The notes under the pieces were generated by a model that saw only the letters and a program-made list of their open reading frames with translations, did not search any database and had not been told where the DNA came from. A program made the translations under genes and the position numbers. DNA of 62,842 bases, taken from Polyangiaceae bacterium. Its GTDB lineage: Bacteria > Myxococcota_A > Polyangia > Polyangiales > Polyangiaceae. Where the stretch lies: contig JAICQO010000031.1 of assembly GCA_025937835.1 (NCBI GenBank), positions 1 to 62,842 on the forward strand, read 5' to 3'. Shown piece by piece: positions 17,229 to 26,369 of this stretch; the stretch's first letter is position 1; each line of letters opens with the position of its first letter.

Positions 17229-17965
17229 TCGGACGGCTTGTCGCCGCGGCGCGGCTCGACGTCGATCACGGCGCTCTTGCAGCGCGCGAGCAACGAGGCG
17301 GTCACGAACGCGTAGTCGATGCGCAGGCCCTGGTTCTTTCCGAAGCCACCGGCGCGGTAGTCCCACCACGAATAGAAGCCGGCTTGATCGTTGAAGTGCC
17401 GGAACGCATCGGTCAACCCGAACTCGAGCACGCGCTCGACGGCGCGGCGTTCGTCGGGGTGGAAATGAACCTTGCCGCGGAACAGCTCGGGATCGAACAG
17501 GTCGCGCTCGTCGCGTGCGACGTTGAAGTCCCCGCACACCACCAGGTCTTGCTGCGGCGACGCGGTCTCGTCCAAGGTGACCCGGAGGCGTTCGAGCCAG
17601 TCGAGCTTCTGCTTGAAGCTCGGTGAGCCGGTGCTGCGACCGTTCGGCACGTAGACGTTGAGGAACCGCACGCCGTCGACCGTGGCGGCGATCGCCCGGC
17701 GCTCGGCGTTCGGCGCCTCCCCGGCGAGGCCGATCCTCACGTCCTTCAAGGTGCCGCGAGCTGCGATCGCCACCCCGTTGTAGGTGGGTTGGCCGGCCAT
17801 CACCACCGCGTATCCGAGGCGCAGGAACTCATCCGTCGGAAAGTCGTCGTCGTCGACCTTCGTCTCCTGCATACACACGACGTCGGGATTCCGCGCGCGC
17901 ACCCAATCCAGGACGGACTGCTCGCGTGCGCGGATCGAGTTCACGTTCCAGCTCGCGATCCGCAC
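17195..17965 (-). CDS. xth: Exodeoxyribonuclease III (AP endonuclease)
   Basis: A 256-residue EEP-fold nuclease, close to the usual exonuclease III length. The start IASWNVNSIRAR, the Mg-binding Glu in VCMQETK, the catalytic VVCGDFNVA and the C-terminal SDHAPVLI all match. It cleaves 5' of abasic sites and removes 3' blocking groups in base excision repair. I chose the GTG at 17965 because the homologous domain starts exactly there. The ATG at 18043 would add 26 mostly Arg/Ala/Ser residues, and its CAT overlaps the ATG of the divergent TonB gene. The 3' end overlaps the metallopeptidase gene. Confidence 0.93.
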   Translation of the reverse strand: MRIASWNVNSIRAREQSVLDWVRARNPDVVCMQETKVDDDDFPTDEFLRLGYAVVMAGQPTYNGVAIAARGTLKDVRIGLAGEAPNAERRAIAATVDGVRFLNVYVPNGRSTGSPSFKQKLDWLERLRVTLDETASPQQDLVVCGDFNVARDERDLFDPELFRGKVHFHPDERRAVERVLEFGLTDAFRHFNDQAGFYSWWDYRAGGFGKNQGLRIDYAFVTASLLARCKSAVIDVEPRRGDKPSDHAPVLIETEP

Positions 17966-18041
17966 GCCTCCCGGATAGCCTCGGCGCCGCGCTCGGGCAA
18001 GCGCTTGTCGCCGGGCCGGCGACGAACTACGAGAGCCAGCC

Positions 18042-20750
18042 ATGCGCCCCAGGAAAGCCCGCTCGGCAGCGATGGTTTTGGGAGTGGTCGCTTTGGCGGC
18101 GCCCCTGCCCGTGAGGGCTCAGGCGGGCGCAGCGGGTGCCGCTCCCACGGCCGAGGGCGAGGCCTCCGCCAAGAAGCCCGAGGTCACGCCGCCGACGCTG
18201 ACGCAGTTCGAGAACGCCGTGTACCCGCCCGAGGCCGAGAAGGCCGGCATCCAGGGCTCGGTCGTGCTGAAGCTGATGATCGACGTCGAGGGCAACGTCA
18301 CTTCGGCGGAGGTGCACGAAGGCGCCGGCCATGGCTTCGACGAGGCAGCGCAGGCGGCCGCGCTCAAGTTCAAGTTCCGCCCCGCGCTGCGCGACGGAAA
18401 GCCCGTTGCTGCCGCGATCCTGTACCGCTATTCGTTCACGCTGAAGGTCGCGCCGGCGCCGGAGCCCGTCGCGGCAGCGCCCGCCGAGGGCGAGCTGCAC
18501 GGCGTCGTGCGCTTGCGCGGTACCGACGAGGTGCTCGCGGGGATCCAGATCGTCGCGACTCTGTCCGACGGTAGCGAACGCCGCGCGCTCACCGACGCCG
18601 AGGGGCGCTTCCAATTCTTGAAGGTTCCCCCCGGGCAGCTGCGGATCCGCTCCGTTGCGCCCGGCTTCAAGGAGTTCAAGGCCGCGGAGGACGTGGCGGC
18701 CGGCGAGGCGACGGAGGTCGTTTACCGAGTCTTTCCGGAGTCCACGGGGATCGAGATCGTGATCGAGGGCGAGCGACCCCCGCGCGAGGTGACGCGCAGG
18801 ACCATCGAGCGCCGTGAAGTCGATCGCATCCCCGGCACGAGTGGCGACGCGCTGCGCTCGCTCGAGAGCTTGCCGGGCGTGGCGCGGCCGCCGCCATTTT
18901 CGGGTCTACTGATCGTGCGCGGCTCCGCGCCGGAAGACACGAACTACTTCTTCGACGGCTCGATGATCCCGCTCGCCTACCACTTCGGCGGTCTGACGAG
19001 CGTGATCCCGACCGAGCTCTTGGATCGCATCGACTTCTACCCCGGGAACTTCAGCGCACGTTACGGCCGCGTTCAGGGCGGCATCGTCGACGTCGGGCTA
19101 CGGACGCCGGACACGCGCTGCTTCGAAGACTACGGCAAGGTCGGACAGAAGAGCGGCTGCTACCACGGGCTACTGCAGCTCGATCTGATCGATGGCCGCG
19201 CCATGCTGCAAGGCCCTTTGTTCGGCAGCAAGGACTGGTCGTTCGCCCTGGCGGGCCGCCGCAGCTGGCTGGATGTCTGGCTCAAACCCGCGCTCGAAGA
19301 GTCGGGCGCGAGCGTCACCAGCGCGCCCGTTTACTACGACTACCAGGCCATCGTCGAGCGCAAGAAGGGGAACTCCCGGCTCAGCTTTCGCGGTTACGGT
19401 TCCGACGATCGGCTGGAAGTCATCGTCACCGATCCGGCCGCAGAAGATCCGGGCTTCGGTGGCGGCGTACGCCTCGGCATCTCGTTCTGGCGCGCGCAGG
19501 TGCAGTACGAGGACAAGCTGAGCCCGGGGGTCAGCGTGCAATCGATGCTGTCGTTCGGCAGGAACCAGTTCGGTTTCCGGCTCGGCACGTTCCGCTTCGA
19601 TCTCGACGTGTGGCCCTTCTACGCGCGCCACGAGTTCGGCTTCGCCGTTGCCGACGGCATCAAGCTGAACCTCGGCCTCGACTTCCTGACCGCGCCGTTC
19701 ACGGTCGGCGTGCGTGCGCCCGACCCACCGCGGCCCGGCGAGCCGCCGGGAGGGCCGTTCATCACCCGGCAGATCCTCGAATCTCACGACGAGGGCACGA
19801 GCTTCCGCCCCGGCTGGTACGGGGAGCTCGAGCTCCAGCCCACGCGTCGGCTGCGCGTGATCCCGGGCGCCCGCTTCGACTACGCGCGCGACAGCGGCCA
19901 CGCCGACTTCAGCCCGCGCCTGAACGCCCGCTACGACCTGATCCCGGGCGCTTCGAGCGAGGAGCAAGCCGCGGGCGTCGACCGCCGTCGCACTACCCTG
20001 AAGGGTGGTGTCGGCATGTTCCACCAGCCGCCCGAGTTCCAGGAGACCGATCCGGTCTTCGGCACGCCCGGCCTGCGCTCGCCGCGGGCGGTGCATTACA
20101 CGGTGGGCGTCGAGCAAGAGCTCACCCAGCAGGTCGATCTGAGCGTCGAGGGGTACTACAAAGATCTCTCGCGTCAGGTCAGCCGCGCGCCGGCGACCTC
20201 GGGCTTCAACTACTCGAACGACGGTACGGGGCGCGCGTACGGCCTCGAGACGATGCTCAAGTACAAGGCCGACGAGCGCTTCTTCGGCTGGCTCGCCTAC
20301 ACCCTGTCACGCAGCGTCCGGAAGGATCCGGACAGGCCCGAGCGGCTGTTCGACTACGACCAGACCCACAACCTGATCGTACTCGGGAGTTACCGGCTCG
20401 GGCGGGGCTGGGAGTTCGGCGGTCGCTTCACGCTGACCTCGGGTCGCCTGGTGACCCCGGCCGTTTCGGCGCCGGCGCTGACCGCGCAGTACGCCGCCGA
20501 CGCGGGGTCGTACGTGATCCTCGAAGGCGATCCGGCGAGCCGCCGCTTGCCGTTCGCTCACCAGCTCGACATTCGCCTCGACAAGCGCTGGCAGTTCCGC
20601 ACCTGGCGGCTCGGTGCCTACCTCGACGTGAAGAACGTCTACAACAACGCCGTCCCGGAGGACCTCGTCTACAACTTCAACGCCAGCGACGAGCAGTATC
20701 AGACCGGCGTGCCGATCATCCCCAGCCTGGGCCTCCGGGGGGAGTTCTGA
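18042..20750 (+). CDS. TonB-dependent receptor with N-terminal TonB C-terminal-like domain
   Basis: A 902-residue outer-membrane protein. Signal peptide about 1-28 (AQA). Residues 50-135 form a TonB C-terminal-like domain (YPPEAEKAGIQGSVVLKLMI, then FKFRPALRDGKPV). Residues 150-230 are a carboxypeptidase-regulatory-like beta-sandwich. From about 255 come the receptor plug (EVDRIPGTSGDALRSLESL, VRGSAPEDTNYFFDG, NFSARYGRVQGGIVDV) and a beta-barrel ending in RLGAYLDVKNVYNN and a terminal Phe. Having the energy-transducer domain on the receptor itself is unusual outside Myxococcota. The ligand is unknown. A lipoprotein gene follows one base after the stop. Confidence 0.88.
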   Translation: MRPRKARSAAMVLGVVALAAPLPVRAQAGAAGAAPTAEGEASAKKPEVTPPTLTQFENAVYPPEAEKAGIQGSVVLKLMIDVEGNVTSAEVHEGAGHGFDEAAQAAALKFKFRPALRDGKPVAAAILYRYSFTLKVAPAPEPVAAAPAEGELHGVVRLRGTDEVLAGIQIVATLSDGSERRALTDAEGRFQFLKVPPGQLRIRSVAPGFKEFKAAEDVAAGEATEVVYRVFPESTGIEIVIEGERPPREVTRRTIERREVDRIPGTSGDALRSLESLPGVARPPPFSGLLIVRGSAPEDTNYFFDGSMIPLAYHFGGLTSVIPTELLDRIDFYPGNFSARYGRVQGGIVDVGLRTPDTRCFEDYGKVGQKSGCYHGLLQLDLIDGRAMLQGPLFGSKDWSFALAGRRSWLDVWLKPALEESGASVTSAPVYYDYQAIVERKKGNSRLSFRGYGSDDRLEVIVTDPAAEDPGFGGGVRLGISFWRAQVQYEDKLSPGVSVQSMLSFGRNQFGFRLGTFRFDLDVWPFYARHEFGFAVADGIKLNLGLDFLTAPFTVGVRAPDPPRPGEPPGGPFITRQILESHDEGTSFRPGWYGELELQPTRRLRVIPGARFDYARDSGHADFSPRLNARYDLIPGASSEEQAAGVDRRRTTLKGGVGMFHQPPEFQETDPVFGTPGLRSPRAVHYTVGVEQELTQQVDLSVEGYYKDLSRQVSRAPATSGFNYSNDGTGRAYGLETMLKYKADERFFGWLAYTLSRSVRKDPDRPERLFDYDQTHNLIVLGSYRLGRGWEFGGRFTLTSGRLVTPAVSAPALTAQYAADAGSYVILEGDPASRRLPFAHQLDIRLDKRWQFRTWRLGAYLDVKNVYNNAVPEDLVYNFNASDEQYQTGVPIIPSLGLRGEF

Positions 20751-20751
20751 G

Positions 20752-21807
20752 ATGAAAAACAAGAGCTTGATCCAGCGCTGGGCGCTGCTCGCGTCGCTGT
20801 CACTCACCAGCGTGGCTTGCGGCGAGGGCTTCGACCCCGTGAGCGACCTGCGCACGCTGCGAGCGATCGGCGTGGCCAAGAACAAGTCGTACGCCAACCC
20901 GGGCGACGAGATCACGATGGAGCTGGTCTGGCAGGACGCATCGAAGGACGCACCGCGCGACGTGACCATCGCCTGGCTGCCGGCCTGCTTCAACCCGCCC
21001 GGCGACCTCTACTACGGTTGTTTCGCCCAGTTCGGAGACCTGAGCCCCGGCAACATGGGCAGCCTCGGCGAGAAGCTCACGTTCACGATCCCGGACGACA
21101 TCGTGAGCAGCCGGCCTCCGGCGGACCCGGGCAACCCGACGTTCGGGATCGCGTTCGGCTTCTTCGCGCTGTGCGCGGGCGACCTGGTGCCGCTCGATCC
21201 GCCGCCGTCGAAGAACGCGTTGCCGCTCGGTTGCCGCGACCGGAGCACCGGCGATCTGCTCGGCCCCGACGACTTCGTCGCGGGCTACGCGCAGGTGATG
21301 GTGTCGACGGAAGGGTTTACCAACGCGAACCCGAACATCACCGGCTTCACCGTGGCAGGCGCCGAAGTCGAACACGACTGCATCGGTAGCGAGTGCGCCC
21401 GGCCGGGCACGCCGGCCGAGCCCGAGCCGGAGCCCTTCGACTGCACGGAGCAGGCGAACGCCGCGCGTTGTATCGCCACTTGCGAAGACGACGGCGACGA
21501 CACTTGCCCCGACATCGACATCTCGCCGATTGTCTCCCGCGACAGCGCCGAGCTCGACGAAGTGGCTGCTCGCTACTACGACCGCAACGACACCGAGCAG
21601 CTGTGGATCGACTACTACTCGGATCGCGGCACGGTCCGCAGCCCCGCGCGCCTGCTCAACGACGCGACGCAGGGCTGGAACGACGACTACGGCGTCGAGT
21701 TCTGGGCGCCGAAGGAGCCGGGCCCGCTCTCGGTCTGGGCCGCCGTGCACGACAACCGCGGCGGGGCGAGCTTCGTGCGCGTACGACTGCAAGCGGAACA
21801 GCGCTGA
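20752..21807 (+). CDS. Putative lipoprotein encoded with the TonB-receptor fusion
   Basis: A 351-residue exported protein that I do not assign to a family. The N-terminus has a basic start, hydrophobic core and a lipobox-like LTSVAC (Cys 23). The mature part begins with an Ig-like region (YANPGDEITMELVWQDASKD) and a Cys-containing middle (WLPACFNPPGDLYYGC). It closes with another beta-rich segment (GVEFWAPKEPGPLSVWAAVHDNRGG) that resembles an invasin or PKD-like fold. The start lies one base after the receptor stop, with a G-rich ribosome site inside the receptor end, so the two are co-translated. It may be the surface partner of the receptor. Confidence 0.8.
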   Translation: MKNKSLIQRWALLASLSLTSVACGEGFDPVSDLRTLRAIGVAKNKSYANPGDEITMELVWQDASKDAPRDVTIAWLPACFNPPGDLYYGCFAQFGDLSPGNMGSLGEKLTFTIPDDIVSSRPPADPGNPTFGIAFGFFALCAGDLVPLDPPPSKNALPLGCRDRSTGDLLGPDDFVAGYAQVMVSTEGFTNANPNITGFTVAGAEVEHDCIGSECARPGTPAEPEPEPFDCTEQANAARCIATCEDDGDDTCPDIDISPIVSRDSAELDEVAARYYDRNDTEQLWIDYYSDRGTVRSPARLLNDATQGWNDDYGVEFWAPKEPGPLSVWAAVHDNRGGASFVRVRLQAEQR

Positions 21808-21841
21808 AAGCCGAGCTGGGCACCCTGGCCCGAGGTGGAGC

Positions 21842-22063
21842 TTAGAGCTCTGTCTCGGGCTTGCCTGCCATCACGATCTTGTTTCCGTAGGCGGGCGGGG
21901 GGGCGATGATCCGCGGCGGCGGATCGTTCGCTTTTTCGCGCCGGCGCGGCGTGAGCTGCGATTCGGCGTCGACCAGCGGCGGCTTTGCTGGCGCTACCGG
22001 TTGACTCGCACAAGCGCTGGCTGCGCTGAGTGCGAACACGGCTGCAAGCAAAATTCGCGGCAC
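21842..22063 (-). CDS. Small proline-rich lipoprotein
   Basis: A 73-residue protein starting at GTG. It has a clean signal of hydrophobic residues followed by a Cys at 18 (SAASAC), then a short Pro/Lys/Arg-rich tail. Its size and pattern match the tiny lipoproteins common in myxobacteria. It is convergent with the lipoprotein gene on the plus strand, ending 34 bases from it. No function can be read from the sequence. Confidence 0.55.
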   Translation of the reverse strand: MPRILLAAVFALSAASACASQPVAPAKPPLVDAESQLTPRRREKANDPPPRIIAPPPAYGNKIVMAGKPETEL

Positions 22064-22617
22064 CCTATCAACCTAGCATTCGTTTCCGTTGACACAAGGC
22101 CTTCCGCGTTCGTGCGTGGGCCTTAGTGCGCTGGTTTTCGCGCGGAGCGCGCGTGCGACGGCTCCTTCGTTTCGTGTTTGCTATCCGTTTTTCGTTCGCG
22201 ATCCGCGATCCACGAGCAATCACATCCACATCACCCGCGCGGATTCGTTCGCGGATCGGATCGCCGCATTTGCGTTCCAATCGGGGGAAGCGGGAGCTTG
22301 CGGTGGCAGGCGGCGCGTTAGAGCTTTTGTTGTTTCGGGGCAAGGGCCTCGCGCGTGGCTTCGACGCGCTGTGGCGAGCGGTTTCTCTGAGGTTTTTCTG
22401 GGCTTTTTTTTCGCGCCGCATTGGGTTTTTCTGGGCTCGGGGAAGGCGCGGTTCTGCGGCGCCGAGCCGATTTTTGCTAGAACGCCGGTTTTTGGGGGGC
22501 TGGCCGGTTCCCCGCGGAGCGGTTTGGCTGTTTCACTGCGGATTGCAGTGTGCAAAGAGATCGGGGAGGCTAGCCGCGCTACCTCGACCAGCTCGATCAC
22601 ACTTACCGGCAGAACGG
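22064..22617. other. Long, T-richer intergenic region ahead of a kinase gene
   Basis: I see no believable gene here. The frame of the kinase stays open upstream to 22126, but the translation is Arg/Phe-rich and unlike any protein. Runs of T and a 14-base direct repeat (22391-22404 and 22424-22437) stand out against the GC-rich surroundings. The region probably holds the kinase promoter and a long leader. Confidence 0.5.
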
Positions 22618-24312
22618 ATGCCCGAGGCTCCCCGAAACGCACCCCCAATCGGCCACGGAACGGTCGTCAACGACCGCTACGAGATCCGGCAGAGCCTCGG
22701 AAAAGGCGGCATGGGCGAGGTTTTTCTCGCTTACGACCGCAGCACCCAGCAGCCTGTCGCGTTGAAGGTCGTGCGCGAAGAGTCGCGCATGCCCGGCGAC
22801 GACGAAGCGCTGCGCCAGGAGCTCTTGCTCGCGCGCTCCGTGAGCCATCCCAACGTCTGCCGCGTTCACGATCTGGCGCCGAGCCCGTGGGGGCCGATCC
22901 TGGTGATGGAGCACATCGCCGGGCAGACGCTGCACACGCACATCCGCCGTCGTAAGGCCCAGGGTGGCTACAGCGCGGACGAGTTTCGCAAGATCGCGAG
23001 CGAGTCTGCGGCCGGCCTTGCGGCAATTCACTCCCAGGGCTTGGTCCACGGCGATCTGAAGCCGGGCAACGTGATGGTCACGAACGATCGAGCCATCATC
23101 CTCGACTTCGGTTTCGCGCAGGAAAGGGCGCGCCTCAGCGCCCGGCGGCCCGGCGCACCGCCCGACGGCGGCACCCCGAACTACATGGCGCCCGAGCGCT
23201 TGCGCTCCGGCGGCGCGAGCCCGGAGGACGACATCTACGCCCTCGGCCTCACGCTCTGGGAGATGTGGACTTGTCGGGTCCCCGAGCCCGGTTATCGGCC
23301 GCGCGCGAAGCCGATGCGCTCGCAGATCATGTTCGACGTTCCGGCAGGGCTGTCCGTCGACGAGGTCAAGCAGATCTTCCGCTGCCTGAGCGACGACCCG
23401 CAGCTGCGCCCGACGGGCCGCCATCTCAGGTTCTTCAACCCCACCTCGCTCACGACCAGTCAGGTGCAGATCCCGCGTGAGCGCGTCTCGCCCGGGACGC
23501 CGCTCGGGCGCGCTGCCAGCGAGTCGTTCGTGCCCGGATCGCAGGCGCTCCTCGTCACGTACTGCACGAACGCGCCGGAGGCTGCCGGCCTGCTGTTCCC
23601 GCTGATCAAGCCGGTGATTCGGATCGGCCGGCGCTCGGATCAGGACATCGTGATGCCCGAGGCGACGGTGAGCGGCGCGCACGCCGTGCTCAAGTGGCAG
23701 GCCGGGTCGTGGACGCTCGAGGACATCGACAGCACCAACGGCACCTACGCGGACCACAGCTACGACCGGAAGAAGACGATCGCGCTGCTGCACGGCGGCG
23801 AGGTGCAGCTCGGTGAGTCTCGCGTCAAGTTGGTGAGCTTCGCCGAGGGGTCTCCGCCCCACGAACGTGCGCGCGCTTACCTCGCGCGGCGCGACGGGCT
23901 GACCGGGCTCCTGCGCCGCGATCAGTTCGTGCGCGCGCTCGAGGAAGACCTCGGCTACGCGGAGTGGTCGAACAACACGCTCACGGTTGCGCGCTACCAC
24001 ATCCGCAGCGCCAACCGACACGTCAGCGATCGCCCGACGATCCTCGAGATGCTGGCGCTGCGGCGGGCGGCGCAGCGCGTCGTCGAGCTGACCGAGATGC
24101 TCCTGCTCAGCATCGTGCCGGTGACGGGCGGGCGGACGGGGCCGCTCAAATTCGCGATCGCCATGACCGGGCCGAGCCTCGACGAGGCGCGCAACGTCGT
24201 GGAGCAGGTGGTGGCTCAGGTGCAGGGGTTGATGCCGGAGTCGTTGGATCTGGCGGCAACCGTCGACAAGGCGGAGCCGGGTCAGCGCGTGCAAACTCTC
24301 CTCGAAGAGTGA
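22618..24312 (+). CDS. Ser/Thr protein kinase-FHA protein with degenerate GGDEF-like tail
   Basis: A 564-residue cytoplasmic protein. Residues 20-275 are a Hanks kinase: G-loop GKGGMGEV, Lys50, catalytic loop HGDLKPGN (143-151, HGD instead of HRD), DFG 163-165 and the APE block. Residues 310-405 are an FHA domain with IGRRSDQDIVM, SGAH and DSTNGTY. Residues about 415-555 begin with RRDGLTGLLRRDQF, like the start of a GGDEF domain, but GGDEF itself is replaced by a stretch around TGGRTGPLKF, so it cannot make c-di-GMP. The ATG at 22618 sits directly before the kinase domain. It is followed 14 bases later by a membrane-anchored protein that may be co-transcribed. Confidence 0.88.
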   Translation: MPEAPRNAPPIGHGTVVNDRYEIRQSLGKGGMGEVFLAYDRSTQQPVALKVVREESRMPGDDEALRQELLLARSVSHPNVCRVHDLAPSPWGPILVMEHIAGQTLHTHIRRRKAQGGYSADEFRKIASESAAGLAAIHSQGLVHGDLKPGNVMVTNDRAIILDFGFAQERARLSARRPGAPPDGGTPNYMAPERLRSGGASPEDDIYALGLTLWEMWTCRVPEPGYRPRAKPMRSQIMFDVPAGLSVDEVKQIFRCLSDDPQLRPTGRHLRFFNPTSLTTSQVQIPRERVSPGTPLGRAASESFVPGSQALLVTYCTNAPEAAGLLFPLIKPVIRIGRRSDQDIVMPEATVSGAHAVLKWQAGSWTLEDIDSTNGTYADHSYDRKKTIALLHGGEVQLGESRVKLVSFAEGSPPHERARAYLARRDGLTGLLRRDQFVRALEEDLGYAEWSNNTLTVARYHIRSANRHVSDRPTILEMLALRRAAQRVVELTEMLLLSIVPVTGGRTGPLKFAIAMTGPSLDEARNVVEQVVAQVQGLMPESLDLAATVDKAEPGQRVQTLLEE

Positions 24313-24326
24313 CGGGCTGACGCCGA

Positions 24327-25007
24327 ATGCCCGGGCCGCCTTCTTCGCGATCCCCGTTTCCCTCGAGCTCGGGTGAACCGTCGCTGCGACGGCTCGGCGT
24401 GGGCGGTGGTCCGGATCGACCGCTGCGCGCGCAGATCGTCGTGGCCCTGGTGACGGCGCTCGCGCTGGTGGCGGTGCCGATGTACCTGATGCGCCGCCCG
24501 AGCGGTCGCCCGCAGGCCAAGGCGGAGGCGTCCGCCGCGCCGTCCGCCGCGGCGCTGGCCTCGGCGCTGCCTTCTGCGGCTCCCGACGCCCAAAAGCCGC
24601 CCGAGCGCTTGAAGCTCGGGCCGGCGCAGCGCGTCCGTTGCGGCAACGGGCGCGGCAATCAGGTCGAGGGCAACGCCTGCGATCAGCTACCGGTCTTCGA
24701 AGAGGCGCTGGCCAAGGCCATCCGCGACACCGAGAATTGCGCGCCGCGCGCCAAGCTGATCGGCACGATCAACCACGTGCTCACGATCGATTTCACCCAG
24801 AAGCGCCTGCACGTGTTCCCGGGAGCGAGCGGAGATTTCCGCGGACCTCAGGCGCGGCGCTCGACCGAGTGCGTCAAGCGGGCGCTGCCGAAGCCCGACT
24901 GGGCCGCCGTGCCGCACCAGTTCCGCCGCTACACGATCGCGATCCTGGCGACCTACGTGCCGGAGAGCGCCGTGCGGGATCCGAACGCGCCGCCCAGCTT
25001 CGAGTGA
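24327..25007 (+). CDS. Membrane-anchored protein of unknown function
   Basis: A 226-residue protein with a Pro/Ser-rich cytoplasmic start, one membrane segment at about 36-53, an Ala/Ser-rich linker, and a C-terminal domain from about 95 with three to four cysteines (RVRCGNG, NACDQL, ENCAPR, TECVKR). The domain looks compact and periplasmic. It starts 14 bases after the kinase-FHA stop, so a role linked to that kinase is possible but not shown. I do not recognise the family. Confidence 0.65.
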   Translation: MPGPPSSRSPFPSSSGEPSLRRLGVGGGPDRPLRAQIVVALVTALALVAVPMYLMRRPSGRPQAKAEASAAPSAAALASALPSAAPDAQKPPERLKLGPAQRVRCGNGRGNQVEGNACDQLPVFEEALAKAIRDTENCAPRAKLIGTINHVLTIDFTQKRLHVFPGASGDFRGPQARRSTECVKRALPKPDWAAVPHQFRRYTIAILATYVPESAVRDPNAPPSFE

Positions 25008-25008
25008 T

Positions 25009-25590
25009 TCACTCCGGCAGGCGCAGTCGGCCTTCGAGCTCGACATCCGCCACCGCCTCGCCGAGGACTCGCCCGCGCTCGGCGCTCGGGGTGCGCTCGC
25101 GCAGCTCCGCGAGCTTCTGGGCGAAGGCCGCGAGCCCGGCGGCGTCGAACACGCGGCGTAGCTCCTCGGAAAGCCGCCTGCCGAGCGCCGGGGCCTTGCC
25201 CGAAGTGCTGACCGAGACCGTCACGAGCCCGGCGCGAGCCTGCGCCATGTGCGCGTAGTTGCTGGCTCGCGGCTCATCGACGGCGCAAAACCAGACGCGT
25301 CGCTCGTTGGCTGCCGCGCCGAGCTCTGCAGCGAGCGCCGGGTCGCGCTCGCTGAACACGGCCAGCCAGCACCCATCCAGATCCGAGCCCCGGGGACGCC
25401 GCTCCGCCAGTGCCAGCCCGTGCTGGGCCACGAACTCGCGGAGCTCGGCGCTCGGGTTCTCGGCGACGAGCGAGACGATCGCGCCCGCTTCGAGCAGCGC
25501 GCTCGCGCGCCGGATCGCCTCGGCTCCGTTCCCCAGCACGACGCAGGGGCGACCATCGACCTCCAAAGCCAGCGGGAAATATCGAGTCAT
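25009..25590 (-). CDS. Precorrin-2 dehydrogenase / sirohydrochlorin ferrochelatase-like (SirC, CysG N-terminal)
   Basis: A 193-residue protein. It opens with YFPLALEVDGRPCVVLGNGAEA, the NAD-binding start of Met8/SirC/CysG-N, and carries the conserved NYAHMAQ and TVSVSTSGKAPALGRRLSEEL blocks. The family oxidises precorrin-2 to sirohydrochlorin with NAD+ in sirohaem synthesis. Met at 25590 is preferred because GGAG lies nine bases upstream and it starts the family domain. An upstream ATG at 25632 would overlap the preceding gene. It is last in a minus-strand run after the outer-membrane protein and the secreted unknown, separated by 38 bases. Confidence 0.85.
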   Translation of the reverse strand: MTRYFPLALEVDGRPCVVLGNGAEAIRRASALLEAGAIVSLVAENPSAELREFVAQHGLALAERRPRGSDLDGCWLAVFSERDPALAAELGAAANERRVWFCAVDEPRASNYAHMAQARAGLVTVSVSTSGKAPALGRRLSEELRRVFDAAGLAAFAQKLAELRERTPSAERGRVLGEAVADVELEGRLRLPE

Positions 25591-25628
25591 GAGCTCTGGC
25601 TCCTGATACCTGATAGGTCGTACCCGAG

Positions 25629-26369
25629 TCACTCTTCACGCGAACGAAACACGCGCGGCACGGTCACGCGCGTCACGAACTTCACCTCGCGCTCGGCGTC
25701 ACCCACGCGTTGCAGGAACAACCCCGTGAAGGTGCTGAACAAGGCGTCTCCCGGCGCCGCGGTTCCTGTGCTGGCCGGGCGCATCACCCAGCGCTGGATC
25801 TTCTTCAAGACCTCCGGGCTGATCGGGTTGACCTGGATCTTGCCGCTGGCGACGAGCGGGACGTCGATCGGGATCTGGCTGCGATCCCCCGCCAGCAGAC
25901 GCCGAACTTCCGCGCAGCGCCGGAGCACGCCCTCGATGGTCGTGGTCCAGCGCACCTGGCTCGAGCCGGGACGCGTGACCTCGACGCGATAGGCTTCTTC
26001 CCAGACGTGCCAGGTGACCTTGCAAGTCTGGGCCGTGGTCGACAGCGGCTCGCCGCCCGTTCCTCGAAAGATCGTGGCCGTGAGCACGATCGTCGTCGGC
26101 AGACCGCGGCGTAGCTTCTCCTGGATCTTCGCGTCGATGATCTCGCGGAAGCCGAGGCTCAAGAACAACACGTTCAGATCCGCGTCCCACTCGAAGGTTG
26201 CCTCGCGCACCGGCTCTTCGGGGCGGGCTTCCTGCGCAGCGGCGGGAGTGGTGAGAAGCAGCAGGGCAGGGATCAGCCACCGGATCAGCTCCGCGCTCGA
26301 GCGCCTGCGCCGTCGTGGCCGGCTCCTTCGCGCCTCGTGCGGTTCAGTCCGCACCGGCTGGACCCTCAC
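25629..26369 (-). CDS. Exported protein of unknown function (DUF4390-like)
   Basis: A 246-residue protein with a long Arg-rich N-terminus and a signal peptide (LIPALLLLTTPAAAQ). The mature part is beta-rich: LFLSLGFREIIDAKIQEKLRRGLPTTI is followed by CKVTWHVWEEAYRVEVT. That resembles the repeated-strand layout of DUF4390 proteins. It overlaps the end of the BamA-like gene by 26 bases, so the two are coupled, and it may act in the periplasm with that outer-membrane protein. The DUF match is tentative. Confidence 0.6.
   Translation of the reverse strand: MRVQPVRTEPHEARRSRPRRRRRSSAELIRWLIPALLLLTTPAAAQEARPEEPVREATFEWDADLNVLFLSLGFREIIDAKIQEKLRRGLPTTIVLTATIFRGTGGEPLSTTAQTCKVTWHVWEEAYRVEVTRPGSSQVRWTTTIEGVLRRCAEVRRLLAGDRSQIPIDVPLVASGKIQVNPISPEVLKKIQRWVMRPASTGTAAPGDALFSTFTGLFLQRVGDAEREVKFVTRVTVPRVFRSREE

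Noticed and set aside
22126-22617. N-terminal extension of the kinase-FHA gene
   Set aside because: The frame is open, but the encoded Phe/Arg-rich peptide is not protein-like and the kinase domain starts directly at 22618.
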